A stretch of 64,000 nucleotides of DNA. Origin: Bagarius yarrelli (Eukaryota > Chordata > Actinopteri > Siluriformes > Sisoridae). Under the pieces are notes generated by a model, which searched no databases, was not told the DNA's origin, and was given only the letters and a program-made list of their open reading frames with translations. Position 1 is the stretch's first letter, and every line of letters starts with the position of its first letter. Of the stretch, positions 13,601 to 24,569 are shown piece after piece. The translations under genes were made by a program, and so were the position numbers. The stretch lies in contig VCAZ01000069.1 in assembly GCA_005784505.1 (NCBI GenBank), positions 1,286,896 to 1,350,895 on the forward strand, given 5' to 3'.

Positions 13601-16600
13601 AAATGCAGTGTTTTTCGCATAGCCCATCTTAGTAAGCTGGGGGTCAGAGGGTAGGGTCAGCTATGATACAGCGCCCCTGGAGCAGGAAGGGTTAAGGGTC
13701 TTGCCCAAGGACCCAACAGTGGTTTGCTTGGCGGTAGTGGGGCTTGAACACAGGTGTTTCTGGTCTTCAGATCAGCAACGCAGCACCTTAATCATTTGAG
13801 CCACCACTGCCCCATGTGGGTATAATATGTGGTATTATAAGGGGTAGTTTTAGCGCAGTGGTTAAGGTGTTGGACTGCCAAGTGAAAAATCAGGGTTTGA
13901 TTCCCAAAAACCAGCAGTGGTATCTTGATGGTTTTTGGGAATCAAACCCTGATTTTCCAATTGGCAGTCCAACACCTTAACCACTGCGCTGCCCTTAACC
14001 CCTGATTTAGGTCTAATTTTTGGATAAGGGGGGGGTCTGCCAAATGCTGTAGATGTAAATGATATTCACCAGTACACGTGGCTTCTGCAGAGAATTCCTT
14101 CCTCTGTGTCTGAGTCGAAAAGCCATCTGTATTGACTTTCTCCAGCAAACTCTCCACATTTCCATCTGAATGAACCCATTTTCACATAAAGATATGTTCA
14201 AAACTAAATAAAAAATGTTTTCTGCCATTCCAATTTCATTTATTTCATATGATTCGAGAATTAATATCACCAAAGCAGGCTTACCTGGACCGAGGGAGCT
14301 AACATAGGCATAAAATTCAGCAGTCAACCCAGAGGAAATCTCCTGACTGATTTCTCTCACACATTCGCTTGGGGAAAGCATGCTCTCTGCAAGCGCTCGT
14401 GCCTGGTGCTTTCCTGTTGGGTGACATGGATGATAGTCACTCTGGGTGCACTTGACATTGTTGTTGAAATGTTCCCATCCACAGGACATGAGAGATTATT
14501 AAATGGTTTAAGAAGGATTCACGTGTAAAATCGTGACTGCTCGGGTAATTACATCACAACCCATGAAAACACCAACAGAGATTACAATGGAAAAAACCTT
14601 CAGGTGAATATCTTCTGGGCAAATCTATTTTAAGAAAATGTACCAAACACTATATGCCAATTTGACATTTTTCTTTGGAAACTTTCAATGGATGGTTCAT
14701 TTTTTAAGGCAACATGGTGCTGTAGCCAGTTGTATTTTAAAATCATGTTTTAACTTTTATTTATTAGAGATCTAGAGGAAAGATCTGCCCATAGATGTTA
14801 GCCTGGTCTTAAGAATTGTGCAATGCTCCCACCAATAGAGTAAAAAAAAGATCTTTTTCCAGGTCAAAATATATTTAAAATGTATGTTAAATATATTGTT
14901 TTACGGTCAGCGCCGTGGTGTGGTGGGAAAAGGTGCTGGCATCCATGTGCGATTGCGCTCCGGCGACCCGGGTTCAATTCCGACTCGAGTCCCTTTCAGT
15001 CCCACCCTTCTTCTTTATTTCCCCTATTTTATCCCTCTGTCCTATCAATAAAGGCAAAAAGTGCCCTAAAAACTAAATTTAAATACATTGTTTTATATGT
15101 GATGCTCAGTAAAATATATCACAGACATCGAAAAAATATTTGATTTTCAACAAAATATATTTCAGGGTCATGAAAATACATTCCCAACCTTACAGACGCA
15201 ATCACTTTGTATGACGAACAGATTTAATTCCGCATTTTATCGACGCATAAACTGAAATTAAAAATAAAAACAGATCGATGTGAAATGTGTAAGGACAAAA
15301 AATAAACATTGGTCCTCATTCGTTGAGCAAACACTGACTGATTATTAAGGCATTGGGAACAGATTTTATCAAGAGAGTGCTGAGGGGCACGTGTGTGTAT
15401 ATATATATACCTAGTGGCTAAAAATGTATTTGTGGAAAATATACGTATGCAAATATATTGCGAAACATATTTAAAAATATATTTTTGACCGTATGTGCAA
15501 TGTGTCCCCACAAAAGGATGAAAAAAAACCACTCACTACTTCACCTGGGACTTTACTGTGAGGACAAAACAAAATATATTAATCTGATTTTTTTACTCAC
15601 AAATCCAGATCCTCTCAGTTTATTTCACTTTTCACAAAGTAAAGAATGCAGTTAAATCTTTTACCTGTAACCACTACACATGACTCGGTTTCTTGGCTTC
15701 TGCCCATGCAAATGATCACCACAAAACGTGTGTGGCTAAGCTTTCCCTCTATTAGCCTCCGGAAGGTGTCTGCAAGTGCCTCGGATACTGACAGTGCCGT
15801 GTCCAACACCAAAACCGCATCACCACAGGAGGTTGTAGCCAGCTTGGCTAGCCAAGGGAGCTGAGAGGGGGTTAGGGGTTGTGCCAGGCCAGGCAGAGGG
15901 GCAGGAAACTGGGCATGACTTTGCTGGTATTGACGAATTTCCGTTAAGTGTGACTCACGCCAAGAGTGCATGAGTATCTGCTCCAGGTCTTCCATCAGGG
16001 GTATCTGGTCCGGACCTAAGATAAAACATATGATTAAACCAAGATAGCAAAATGTCCCCTCCAGTTTATGCTTTTGTTATATAAAATTTTGTTATATATA
16101 TTGTACTTATTTTATTTATAATTATAAAATACAGATTTAAAATAAAAAAGCTGAGCGGTTGATGCCGCCTCTCTTACCGAGCTGTACCAGATAGTAGACA
16201 GTCAATAGAACCTGCATCTCAATGGAAAGTGGCTGTATAGAGGAGGCTCCATACTGCTCATAAACACGTAGGAGGTTCTGGGCGCTTCGATAGCATGCTT
16301 GCAGTTTCCCATTCACCAACACCTCCTTGGTGTTTCCACACAGATGTGGTAGATCCCCATGTCCTATGTACACATGCACATACAACATTTACATGCCTAG
16401 TACAGTTAACACACTGTTTATTTTAGAGTAATTTATGATGAAATTGGAGTCCACTATTAATGAATAACATTTTAATTCTGTTACATTAGTAGGAAACCTC
16501 ACAAAGGTATGTGGACACCTTACTCCAATACCATACATAGTATAACAGGGAAAGTGGTAGCCCAGTGGTTAAGGTGTTGGACTGCTAATTGGAAGATCGG

Positions 16601-19600
16601 GGTTCGATTCCCAGCACCACCAAGCTGCCCTGAGCTAAGGATAAGACCGTCTACCAAATGCTGTAAATGTAATTTTTTGAATGCTATGTCTTTGTATGCG
16701 GTCTTTTACTAAAATAATGCCATCCTGCCTACCACTGCCTCTGTGCACAGCCCTGACCAGAACCACACGGAACACCTTGGGAGAAGCTGGAACATTGAAC
16801 GCCCCTCAGATCTCCTCAAACAATATCAGTATCAGTGTCATGGTAGACTAGTGGTTAAGGTGTTAGACTGCCAGTAGGAAGAATAGGGTTCAGTTTCCAA
16901 CACCAGCAAGCTACCACCGCTGAGCCTTTGAGCAAGGCCTTAATCAACAATTGCTCATTTGTATAAAAAGAGCCAAATGCGTCTGCCAAATGCCATAAAT
17001 GTAAACATAAATGTCTGATTTTTGTAAGATTATGATAGCTAGGAGCAAATTTCCATAGCCTGCCTTCCAAATCTAGTAAAAAGCCATCCGGAGAAGTGCA
17101 GATTAACATAACAGAAGGGAATAACAGAAATAGGATGTTAAATGAGGTCGTCTGTCAAATGGTGTAAATGTAAATGTGCTGTTTACACGCTGGAAAACAG
17201 GAAAAAAGCACATCCTATTATTCCATTTTTTTCCTGTACGACTTTGTAATTTACTGCAGTTTTTAGTGATTTTCCAAAATTTGCAAACGAAACATTGCAT
17301 CAGATCAGACACACTAGCAATTACATCATCTTAACATTTTCTATAGTGCATGTTGTCTGTGTTTTTGTACAGGATGTGAAGAATATCCTACCCTGAAATA
17401 TAACTGGCTGCAGTCCACAGGTTTGAAGCAGATTATTAGGCACTGTAACAGACACCTCTAAGGGCATGGAGGGTGAAGAGTCTTGAGATACTGAAGTTTC
17501 CGTGTCTGCTGCACAGAAAAAAATGTTTTATTAACAAAGTTCATTATTCACCAGTCTAATAGAAATGAATAACTTTATTTAAAAAGTAATATGGCTGCAT
17601 TTACACTGCAGGTCCTGATGCCCAATTACGATTTTGTGACTATATCCGATTTTTTTAATGATTTGCTTACATCATCTTTTAAAACTGACCCGTATCCGAT
17701 ATTTGAATTTACACTATACACGGCAAAACAACCCAAAGTAGACATACTGACCAGAAAAGGAAGTAAAAACCGAGCAATAATTAGTATTTTGCTTTCGAAT
17801 CATATTTAAATGTCGGCAAATCAATGCTTTCTTTAGGCGGAGAACCGCTGTGAGAGAAAAAAAAAAAGCTCTGTGTGTGTGTGTGTGTGTGTGCATTTTC
17901 AATCAGCCGTAGCGTGCTGTAAAGAAAAAAAAAACTTTAACCGTGGATTGTTAAAGCTGCCTCTGATCTGATCCGAACATTTGTTACAGTGAACAAAATT
18001 AATAAATATGAAAATACACAGTTGTTTTAAGTTATATATCGCTGTTGGGGTCCACCTGAGTGGACGTCACGCACCACCGTCGCTTATTCAAAGACGTTTG
18101 ACTCGTTGACAGGTAAAAATCCGATCTGTCTGCTCACACAGCAGACGCTAATGCACATATCTGATTCATATCCGATTTATTACCACATACAAATGAGGCC
18201 TGAATCCAATCAGATAATACCAGAGTTAAAAATAGGAATTGGGTCGCTTGATACTTGCAGTGTAAATGCGATCTGCCGATGTGTTTGCACTCAGGTGCCC
18301 CAGAGGAAGTTGCACAAACATCTCCAAAAACACATGGGCCCTCGACAGAATAGAATTCTATAAATTTTTACCTGACTTTGGACTGTTGACTGTTTTAGAA
18401 GTTACAGGTCTACTATTTGCTTCAGTGTGTCCTACAGTCTCTGGGGACCATCCCTTGTGTCTCTTTTTGGGTGGCCCTGTGTTTGCCATAGATCCTTGAA
18501 ATGAGAGAAAAACCAATTAAGACAGTGAACAAAATCAACTTTATTTATGAAGTTAAAAAAAATCACATTTTACAATTATAAAGTCTGGCGATAAATAAAT
18601 GTAATAAATATTAAAGCGCTTCTATAAAATGCATGTTAATTGTAATGAAAGTGTGTTTGTGTGTATGTGCGCGGGATCTTAAACCTCACAGTCAAAAAGG
18701 TGATGATGCTGTGTGTTAAATTGCACTCAAAAACCTATGTCACAAAAGAATCCTCGAATTTTATAGCAGTCGCGAGTCAAAAGAACAAACGTTATTTATG
18801 GAGTTAAGAGGGAAGCTGTTTTATTACCTTAAATAGTGTCGGGACTAACGCAGAATAGGAAAAGGGCTAGACAATGCAACTGAAAGTAATTTAGGGTAGG
18901 GGAATCTCTTTCATGGAGGTGTGATGGGAAGCAATCCTCCCCCCACCTTTTCATCACTCCTTCGCTAATAGGCACCAAAACAATGGCTGCTTACTAAACT
19001 CACTAAACTACTTGAATTAGGCACTGAACAATACCTGTGGCCCTTCCTGGGCCATTGGCTACTAGGCCTGACTGAGGCAAAGGCTGCTGGGATGTTGGAT
19101 TTTGGCTTCCATTGGTCACCGGAGGGGCAGCTTCAGATGTATGAAGGTGTGTGTTCCGATCTGTGGAGCAGTCCATAATAACCATTAAAAAATAACAACA
19201 TATATTGTTATGTTGAATCCTATGATGTCATATATCTGGGACAACACATCACTGTACCTGTGTAGTTGGCTCTGCTTAGACCCACATGTTGGTTGCTCCA
19301 TTGAGGACCAGTTGGTTGCTCCTCTACACCACCAGAGGGGGTGTATCTTACATGACTATCTACATACAGATGATATATTTTTAATTAATATTCAATACGT
19401 TAATAATGAATTTTTATTCTTACATTCATTTAATCAATTCTTTTAATTAATATTGAAAATAATTATAGTCATAATAAATAAAGCTAACCTCTTTTATTAA
19501 TTAATCCCACTTTACATTTAAATACATATATACAATTTGTATACACAGCATTAATTCTCTACTCTTTTAATGAGGGGAGGTGGTAGTGCAGTGGTTAAGT

Positions 19601-22600
19601 TGGACTGCCAATCGGAGGATCAGGGTTCCATTCCAAGCGCCACCAAGTTACCACTGCTGGGCCCCTGAGCAAGGCCCATAACTCAATACTTATAAAATAT
19701 GGTGCGACCCACCCACAGATCTCACTGAGGTCCCCTGATACAATTTCTGTATCTAAATCTCCATAAAAAACAAAGCACAGTTTATTTTACTGTCATCCTT
19801 TGTTCTATAGTATTCATCTATGCTTATAATTGGGAGTGAGTAAGGTGTTGGACTACCAACGTGAAGACCCAGGTTTGATTCCCATCACCACCAAGCCACC
19901 ATTGCTGGCCCCCTGAGCAAGACCCTTAACCCATAATTGCTCAGTTGTATAACAGACAATAATGTAAATCGCTCTGGATAAGGACGTCTGCCAAATGCTG
20001 CAAATGTTATAATGTGTGTATTATATTTTACGTAAAGGAGCTCCCCTACAAAAACCACCCAAATCATTCTAAAGCAATGAATACCAGTCACCTGGTGAAT
20101 TTTTTCATATTGCAATATAGATCACGGTAAAACTAAATATCGCATTGTCCGTTTTACCCCCCCAATACCGTGCAGCCCTAGCTTTAACCTTGATTCAACA
20201 CAACTCTACACCTTTGGGATGATGTGGAATGCTAACTGCACTTCATACCTTCTCACCAAATCCTTAAAATTATGGTCAACTAGCCCAAGAGTTATTTTAG
20301 GAGTAATACTAAATCTATTTATCCATATAGTGTAGTTAAGTAGGATAACCAAATTTAGTACAGTATTGGATAGGTAACACCTTTTTGCCATTTGAGCCAC
20401 CAACCAGATGTAAAAAAAAAAATATTATAAACCTTTTGTTCAATTTTACTGATAAAACTTTAAATCTAGAATAATAACTTTTTTTATACTTGTGAATGTC
20501 TTACCTATCCCCTTCCAGCATATGGGTGGGCCTTTGACCAGAACACCTTGCGCATTGCGGAGAAGATGGTATTTTAAGTGCTTCTGCTTTTTTGGCTGTG
20601 TGGTGAGCTTCAGATTGATGTGGTTGGAGAACTCGGTGAAATAGCGGAATCCTTTCTCACCACAGCCTACACAGTTTCCGGAAAATCCTGAAAACCAGAC
20701 AAAACTGTGAGAAAACTGAGTTTTACCAGCTAAATTCATGTCATTTTTGGGTGTCAGAGACTAAAGTGGATTTTCAAAAGGTGCTTCAAGCAGTTTCTGT
20801 AATTATAAAGAGACGAAATAATCAGCTAGGTTGAAGCTATATAGTCCTGACCCAGCTGCCTGTTCTATCACTCTTTATATGTTTCTGATTTGACTAGAAC
20901 GCCCCTTTTTTAAATTTTGAGAGTCAATGAAAGCTCAATGCTTGATCACGACTCCATTCAATCAAATGTAATGAGTTTAACTTCATCGAATTTTTCATTC
21001 ATTTTAGATCATTGATTGGTCCATTCTAGTCCAAAGGTAGATTTAAACATGACTGACACATTTCCTGTAATAAGATCCCAAAATTTAATATCAATTAAAG
21101 CCACTGTAATTCCTACCCAAAAGTGCATTACGTCCACGTTCGTCTGGAAGAAAGCGTCGATCTACAGCACACACCAGTATGTGGCTGGGGATAGTGGGAG
21201 ATTTGGCCCCGACCAGTAGAAATCCCAGTGGCACCTCTAGATTTTCAGTGGACATTGAGCTTAGCCTCAGGTCTTTACCTGCCTGACAGAAGCCTAAGAA
21301 ACACCCAAGAACACACAGCAGAACAGATCTTGTTATAATATAAAATAAATAAGCGGTAGTGGTAGTGCATTGGTTAAGGTTTTGTACTGCTAGTTGCCAC
21401 TGCTGGGCCCCTGAGCAAGGCCCCTAACCCCTATATGATCCAATGTATAAGTGTAAGTCGCTCTGTGGAAGGGCGTCTGCCAAATGCTATAAATGTAATT
21501 TAATGTCTGGTAATTTCATTACTGTGTTTGTTGGAAGTGGTAGCACAGTGGTTAAGGTGTTGGACTGATACCTAGAAGATCGGGGTTCGACTTCTAGCAC
21601 CACCAAGTTACCACTACTGGGCCGCTAAGCGTTAAGGTAACGCCCAATTGCTCAGTTGTATAAATGTAAGTAGCTCTGGATAAGGACGTCTGCCAAATGT
21701 TGTAAATACACTGTTTAATACTACTGACTGTTAGCATTCGAAGAAGTACTGAGACAATAAAACGCTGATTTTTTTAATGTTCTGTGAATAATATTTAGAA
21801 AAGAACTGTATATACTGGTTTGGTTTAATAGTATGTTTATTAGGGTGTCACCCTAATCCCTTGGTACAATCTAATTGTTTAGCCGTAGTGTAACATCATA
21901 CCGAGTATTTTCTTTTACAGCATGTGACAGATGCTACTATTCAGAGTGACTAGGACGTAAAAACACAAGCTTCTAATTATTAGTCGCGCTTACCATCAGT
22001 GGTGCAGGAGCCTTCTGGAGCAGGCTTCATCTGATATGGAATGGGAGGGCTGTTAGAATCTGAGCCGTCGTCGTCATCATCTTCCTCATTTTCCATTTGG
22101 CCTAGTGAGGTAACATAATTCATTTTTATTTTGGTTTATCTGTATGTCACATACCTCAGCTTTCTTAATGTGGACATTTTTCAATTTCCAGCTCCGCTTC
22201 AAGAACATAAGAGTAAGTAGTGTGGCTGTATGACATTGAAGAAAAATTGAAATAATTTAAATAGCATGCTAAACAATGCGATATTCGATATGCAATAAAA
22301 TAGTTCTAAAAAATTATGTAATCAACATATGTTTCTTCAAACACTTGGTTTTAACTGTTAAAAAGTGTAGTGTTTCTTCTTTGCGTTGCCACTCGAGATG
22401 TACACAATTTACATAAAACTTCATTCTGCATGTGTTTATTGCTATTAAAATCAAAATACTGCTATATTTTTGAGGTGCTTCTTCGTTTTGCCGCTAAATT
22501 GCTACCTCGGGCTGGCTAATCTTTGCAGCTTGTTGATTGTCTTGCATCGAAGCATGCGCATGCATCTCGACTAACATCCACATCAACCTAAACTTTTGAC

Positions 22601-22937
22601 CATACATTACATTATTATTTGAAGTATTAAATCAGTAATTTATTGCAAACAATTGCATATTTGCGATATTTCAATCAGTTTAATATATTGTGCAGCCCTT
22701 GGAGGTAGATTGCAGACAATATAGGTGTGAATATATATTGAAAAGTGAGTGTATGGTGGCCTGTGATGGAATAATATTACCATTTCGAGACCGGGGCCGC
22801 TGCTCAAGTTCTAGATACAGTTGAGAGAACACTGGTCTGGGCACTACAGTGTTGGAACGCAGAGATGCCTCAATGGAATAATGTAGTACCTCCTCAAAAC
22901 GTGTGGTTCTTAGCTGCCCTGCGTATGTGTTTCCCAT
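1080..22937 (-). CDS. greb1: GREB1 (growth regulation by estrogen in breast cancer 1), complete coding region in 31 exons
   Basis: Exons in transcript order: 22937-22781, 22101-21994, 21293-21117, 20687-20505, 19359-19258, 19160-19035, 18494-18372, 17508-17392, 16363-16178, 16015-15665, 14413-14285, 14165-14070, 13479-13282, 13190-13010, 12921-12732, 12178-12042, 11817-11475, 11389-11274, 9109-8904, 8056-7623, 6951-6849, 6743-6588, 5653-5517, 5407-5246, 5117-4913, 4808-4646, 4424-4203, 4111-3976, 2939-2739, 2528-2390, 1243-1080. All borders are GT/AG and the sum is 5,448 nt, an exact reading frame of 1,815 codons plus TAA. The human protein is about 1,950 aa, so this one is somewhat shorter. 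Family knowledge: GREB1 is a nuclear estrogen-receptor target and cofactor; its C-terminal half has been related to glycosyltransferases. Middle segments such as TEQSLYYRQWTVPKP and LSSTDNEEEE fit GREB1 better than the paralog GREB1L, recalled from memory rather than aligned. The start ATG has G at -3 and G at +4. Confidence 0.93.
1683..1822 (-). mobile_element. tRNA-derived SINE, family A copy
   Basis: In reverse orientation this has a tRNA-like box B (GGGTTCGATTC) and the tail AAGGGCGCCTGTTAAA. Family A consensus: AGTGGTTAAGGTGTTGGACT, then GGTTCGATTCC, then GATAAGGACGTCTGCCAAAT. It lies in greb1 intron 30. Confidence 0.6.
1937..2150. mobile_element. partial copy of the CAGGGCCGGCTCTAG-type repeat
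   Basis: It shares CCAATCAAAATTTGGT, GCAGTCTGAGGC, GGTTCTG and CCCCGACCAATCACA in order with 57731-58535, with an extra insert near 2070-2100. It lies in greb1 intron 30. Confidence 0.5.
5740..6296. mobile_element. diverged copy of the GCATTTACACTGCA-ended element
   Basis: This copy shares long blocks with 17593-18276, for example ACTGACCCGTATCC, GAGAACCGCTG, CACGCACCACCGT-like and GGTCGCT-GTGCAGTGTAAATGC blocks, in the same order. It lies in greb1 intron 22. The left end is damaged (the ACTGCAGGTCC part is missing). Confidence 0.6.
7354..7617 (+). repeat. (GATA)n microsatellite with degenerate flank
   Basis: Perfect GATA repeats cover about 7541-7617, preceded by degenerate GATA/GACA units from about 7354. 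The right edge touches the greb1 exon 20 donor. Confidence 0.95.
7623..9109 (-). CDS. greb1: greb1 exons 19-20: Ser-rich linker leading into a P-loop-like motif
   Basis: Exon 19 encodes RTALEQELGLAAYLV, then an acidic Ser-rich segment with DKLSSTDNEEEE that could be a phosphorylation target. Exon 20 starts with a Ser/Pro-rich, probably disordered stretch and continues into RPPVVLLPKALYDLI and ASSFRPFLSKMMTSTEQSLY. It ends at FHPRRLLLSGPPQ. That ending is the first half of a Walker A-type sequence; the other half, VGKTG, opens exon 21, so the joined protein reads GPPQVGKT at residues 1217-1224. The donor of exon 20, GTAAGT, runs straight into a GATA-type microsatellite. Confidence 0.92.
8527..8654. 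repeat. inverted repeat (44-base arms), palindromic element
   Basis: The left arm (8527-8570) and right arm (8611-8654) are inverted copies containing CATAGATACAGC and GTTAGCACTGCTAT, with few mismatches and a 40-base middle. A third single arm lies at 10515-10553. It lies in greb1 intron 19. Confidence 0.75.
9249..9438 (-). mobile_element. tRNA-derived SINE, family A copy
   Basis: A nearly full copy in reverse orientation, from the GGATAAGGGCGTCTGCCAAA tail to the AGTGGTTAAGGTGTTGGA head. It lies in greb1 intron 18. Confidence 0.65.
10700..10950 (+). mobile_element. tRNA-derived SINE, family B copy
   Basis: Family B has GGGTTCAAGCCCCACCAC, CTTAACCCTTCCTGCTCCAG, CCCCCAACTTACCAAGATGG and the tail TGACAATAAAG. 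This copy is nearly full length, in greb1 intron 18. Confidence 0.6.
11274..16363 (-). CDS. greb1: greb1 exons 9-18: conserved central region
   Basis: These ten exons are continuous in phase. Recognisable family blocks are YEQYGASSIQPLS followed by a YYLVQLG stretch in exon 9, and MEDLEQILMHSWRESHLTEI in exon 10. Exon 11 has ALAESMLSPSE, exon 13 LLSHVCAIADSSTHNLDLGS, and exon 14 NPYTLFIVVHDHAHW. Exon 15 has ALQTQYTRISPYNEIHW, exon 17 GYMLLLRIPFPCLA, and exon 18 LPCILIFTGMDPMGESLPR. The alternation of hydrophobic strands and helices suggests folded alpha/beta domains, but I recognise no named catalytic motif here. Exon 12 (14165-14070) is the least conserved block. The introns are rich in SINE copies. 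Confidence 0.9.
12300..12475 (+). mobile_element. tRNA-derived SINE, family A copy
   Basis: It has GGGTTCGATTCC, CCCGAGCAAGGCCCCTAACC and GGGCGTCTGTTAAATAC in family order. It lies in greb1 intron 15. Confidence 0.6.
13556..13812 (-). mobile_element. tRNA-derived SINE, family B copy
   Basis: A reverse copy from CTTTATTGTCATTGTGCAAG to GTGGTGGCTCAAATGATTAAGG (read reversed). It immediately adjoins the inverted family A pair in greb1 intron 12. Confidence 0.6.
13836..14058. mobile_element. two family A SINE heads in inverted orientation
   Basis: The left arm (13853-13913) and right arm (13929-13989) are inverted copies of the SINE head, 61 bases each with two mismatches, around a 15-base spacer. 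A family A tail fragment follows near 14020-14058. It lies in greb1 intron 12. Confidence 0.75.
14908..15072 (+). mobile_element. another tRNA-like SINE
   Basis: It has a tRNA-like box B (GGGTTCAATTCC) after GCGCCGTGGTGTGGTGGG, then a C/T-rich body and the end CCTATCAATAAAGGCAAAA. The end recurs at about 45575-45630 (CCTATTAATAAAAGCAAAA). It lies in greb1 intron 10. Confidence 0.5.
16549..17005 (+). mobile_element. two tRNA-derived SINE family A copies
   Basis: The copies are at about 16549-16672 and 16843-17005, both plus strand, with heads like AGTGGTTAAGGTGTTGGACT and tails like CTGCCAAATGCC. A third tail scrap sits at 17140-17170. All lie in greb1 intron 8. Confidence 0.6.
17392..22937 (-). 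CDS. greb1: greb1 exons 1-8: N-terminal region with acidic tract, CxxC motif and basic cluster
   Basis: Exon 1 encodes the start MGNTYAGQLRTTRFEEVLHY, the hallmark N-terminus of the family. Exon 2 holds an acidic run (EEDDDDDGSD, about residues 58-67). Exon 3 carries FCQAGKDLRL and exon 4 carries GNCVGCGEKGFRYFTEFSNH, with a CxxC pair at about residues 153 and 156. Exons 5 and 6 are Pro/Gln/Asn-rich and look disordered. Exon 7 contains GPPKKRHKGW at about residues 291-300, a basic cluster that may act as a nuclear localisation signal (inference). Exon 8 has two possible in-frame acceptors three bases apart, at 17508 and 17505. The low-complexity exons are less certain than exons 1-4 and 7. 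Confidence 0.88.
17593..18276. mobile_element. non-autonomous DNA transposon with GCATTTACACTGCA ends
   Basis: The left end reads GGCTGCATTTACACTGCAGG; the right end, reversed, reads GCATTTACACTGCAAGTATC. Inside, ACCCGTATCCGATAT and GAGGCCTGAATCCAAT recur in the other copies. There is no open transposase frame. Relatives lie at 5740-6296 and 47380-47535. It lies in greb1 intron 7. Confidence 0.65.
19574..20006 (+). mobile_element. two tRNA-derived SINE family A copies
   Basis: The copies are at about 19574-19690 and 19838-20006, both plus strand, in greb1 intron 4. The second keeps the full tail GGATAAGGACGTCTGCCAAA. Confidence 0.6.
21356..21712 (+). mobile_element. two tandem SINE family A copies
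   Basis: The copies are at about 21356-21500 and 21537-21712, both plus strand, in greb1 intron 2. The first lacks the box B region; the second has GGGGTTCGACTTC. Confidence 0.6.
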
Positions 22938-23236
22938 CTCCTTTGGAAAAAAAAAAAAAAACAACAAGGAAATTTTAAAGATATGACAGCTAAATGATCC
23001 AAAATAATTGAGTCACACAGTTTCAGGAAATATCGAAACTACTATACTAGTCGGTAGATAAAAAGCAGAACGACCTGATATGTTGGAATTCTCAGTGTTC
23101 ATGAAATGAATTAAATAAGTAGGACAGAAATACCAGAATGACCGACCGTTCCTACTGAAGTTCTCGCATATGGTAAAAAGTGTAGTGTCCTTTGGTAGAA
23201 AGGATTTTAGAGTTATTATGTTATACAGCACAATTC

Positions 23237-24111
23237 TTTACAAGTCACCAAGCTGACGTTGAACCTTCAGCTTCCTCCACAGATTTTCTGTGGGTTTATG
23301 GTCTGGAGCCACTCCAGGACTTTGATGTGCTTCTTCTTGAGCCACACATTTTTTGCTTTTGCCATGTGTTTTAGGTCACTGTCATGCTGGAATACCCATC
23401 CACGACCCATTTTCAATGCCCTGGCTATACGGACTGTACAAGGTACACGGCCCCGTTTACTGTTCCTTTGATACGGTGAAGTTGTCCTGTCTCCTTAGCA
23501 GCAAAACAACCCCAAAGGATAATGATTCCACCTCCATGTTTGACAGCGGGAATGGTGTTTTTGGAGTCATAGGCAGCATTTGTCCTCCCCCAAACACGGC
23601 GCGTTGAAATAATGCCAAAGAGCTCTATTTTGGTCTCATCTGACCACAACACTTTCACCTAGTTCTCCTCCGATACCATGGTCCTCCACAGCATGGTGTG
23701 TTACCAATTGTTTTCTTAGTGACTACAGTCCCTTGAGATCATTAACAGGATCCTCCCGTGCAGTATCGCACGTGTCAACTTCTCACCAAGCTGCTTGCGA
23801 TAGTCTTATAGTCCATTCCAGCCTTGTGCAGGTCTACAATCTTGTCCCTGAAATTCTTAGGCAGCTCTTTGGTCTTAAGAGTTTAAAACTAATTGATTGC
23901 TTATGTGGACAGGTGTCTACTAAGATTTGTTCGTTATCTCAACGAACTTGTGAATTGGTAGGAGATTAAAAACGTTTTTTTGAAATGCTTTTTAGGACGA
24001 TTTTGTTGTTATTCTGTCTTTTCACCGTTAGAATAAACCGACCATTAAAATTATAGACTGATCATTTCAAAATCAACAGGGGATCAAATAATGTTTTTCC
24101 TCCTCACTGTA
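23237..24111 (-). mobile_element. broken Tc1/mariner-like transposon copy
   Basis: Minus-strand reading gives transposase pieces with VLWSDETKIELFG and HGGGIIILWGCFA, typical of fish Tc1 DDE transposases, but the frame is broken and the left part is missing. The right end (about 24060-24111) reads, on the minus strand, CAGTGAGGAGGAAAAACATT and then a match to the fish Tc1 inverted repeat near GATCCCCTG. It is an old, inactive copy between the candidate first exon and the coding exons of greb1. Confidence 0.8.
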
Positions 24112-24569
24112 TATTTTTATTCCATATTTTGTAATAAAAAATATTTAGTATTCTGGTAAACCTCAAACCATGGCTTAAATGACTTCTGGAAATAAATGTG
24201 AAAAACATGGGAAGAGCGTTAAAGCAATAGCACCACTTACTTTTAAAGGTTCAGTTAACTAGACAGGGTTCCGGGGAGGGAACACATCTTAGTAAACATC
24301 AAATAATCAAATAAGCTCCAAAAATCCACAGTCTTCATGAGATGAGTCAGACTGCTTTTTTTTTTTTTTTGATTTGCCTCTCTGCCTAATAAATATGATG
24401 TCTCTCTGATGAAAACTATTAGCGATTAGCCTGATCATTTGAAAAGGCATATTTCTTTATGCTTTTGGCCTGCAGAAGATCAGCTTTCTCTGAAAAGGTC
24501 AACAGAAGCACAGATTTTGGTCATGGTATCCAAGTCAACGCCTTATGAAGTAATCCTATCTAAGTGTCG

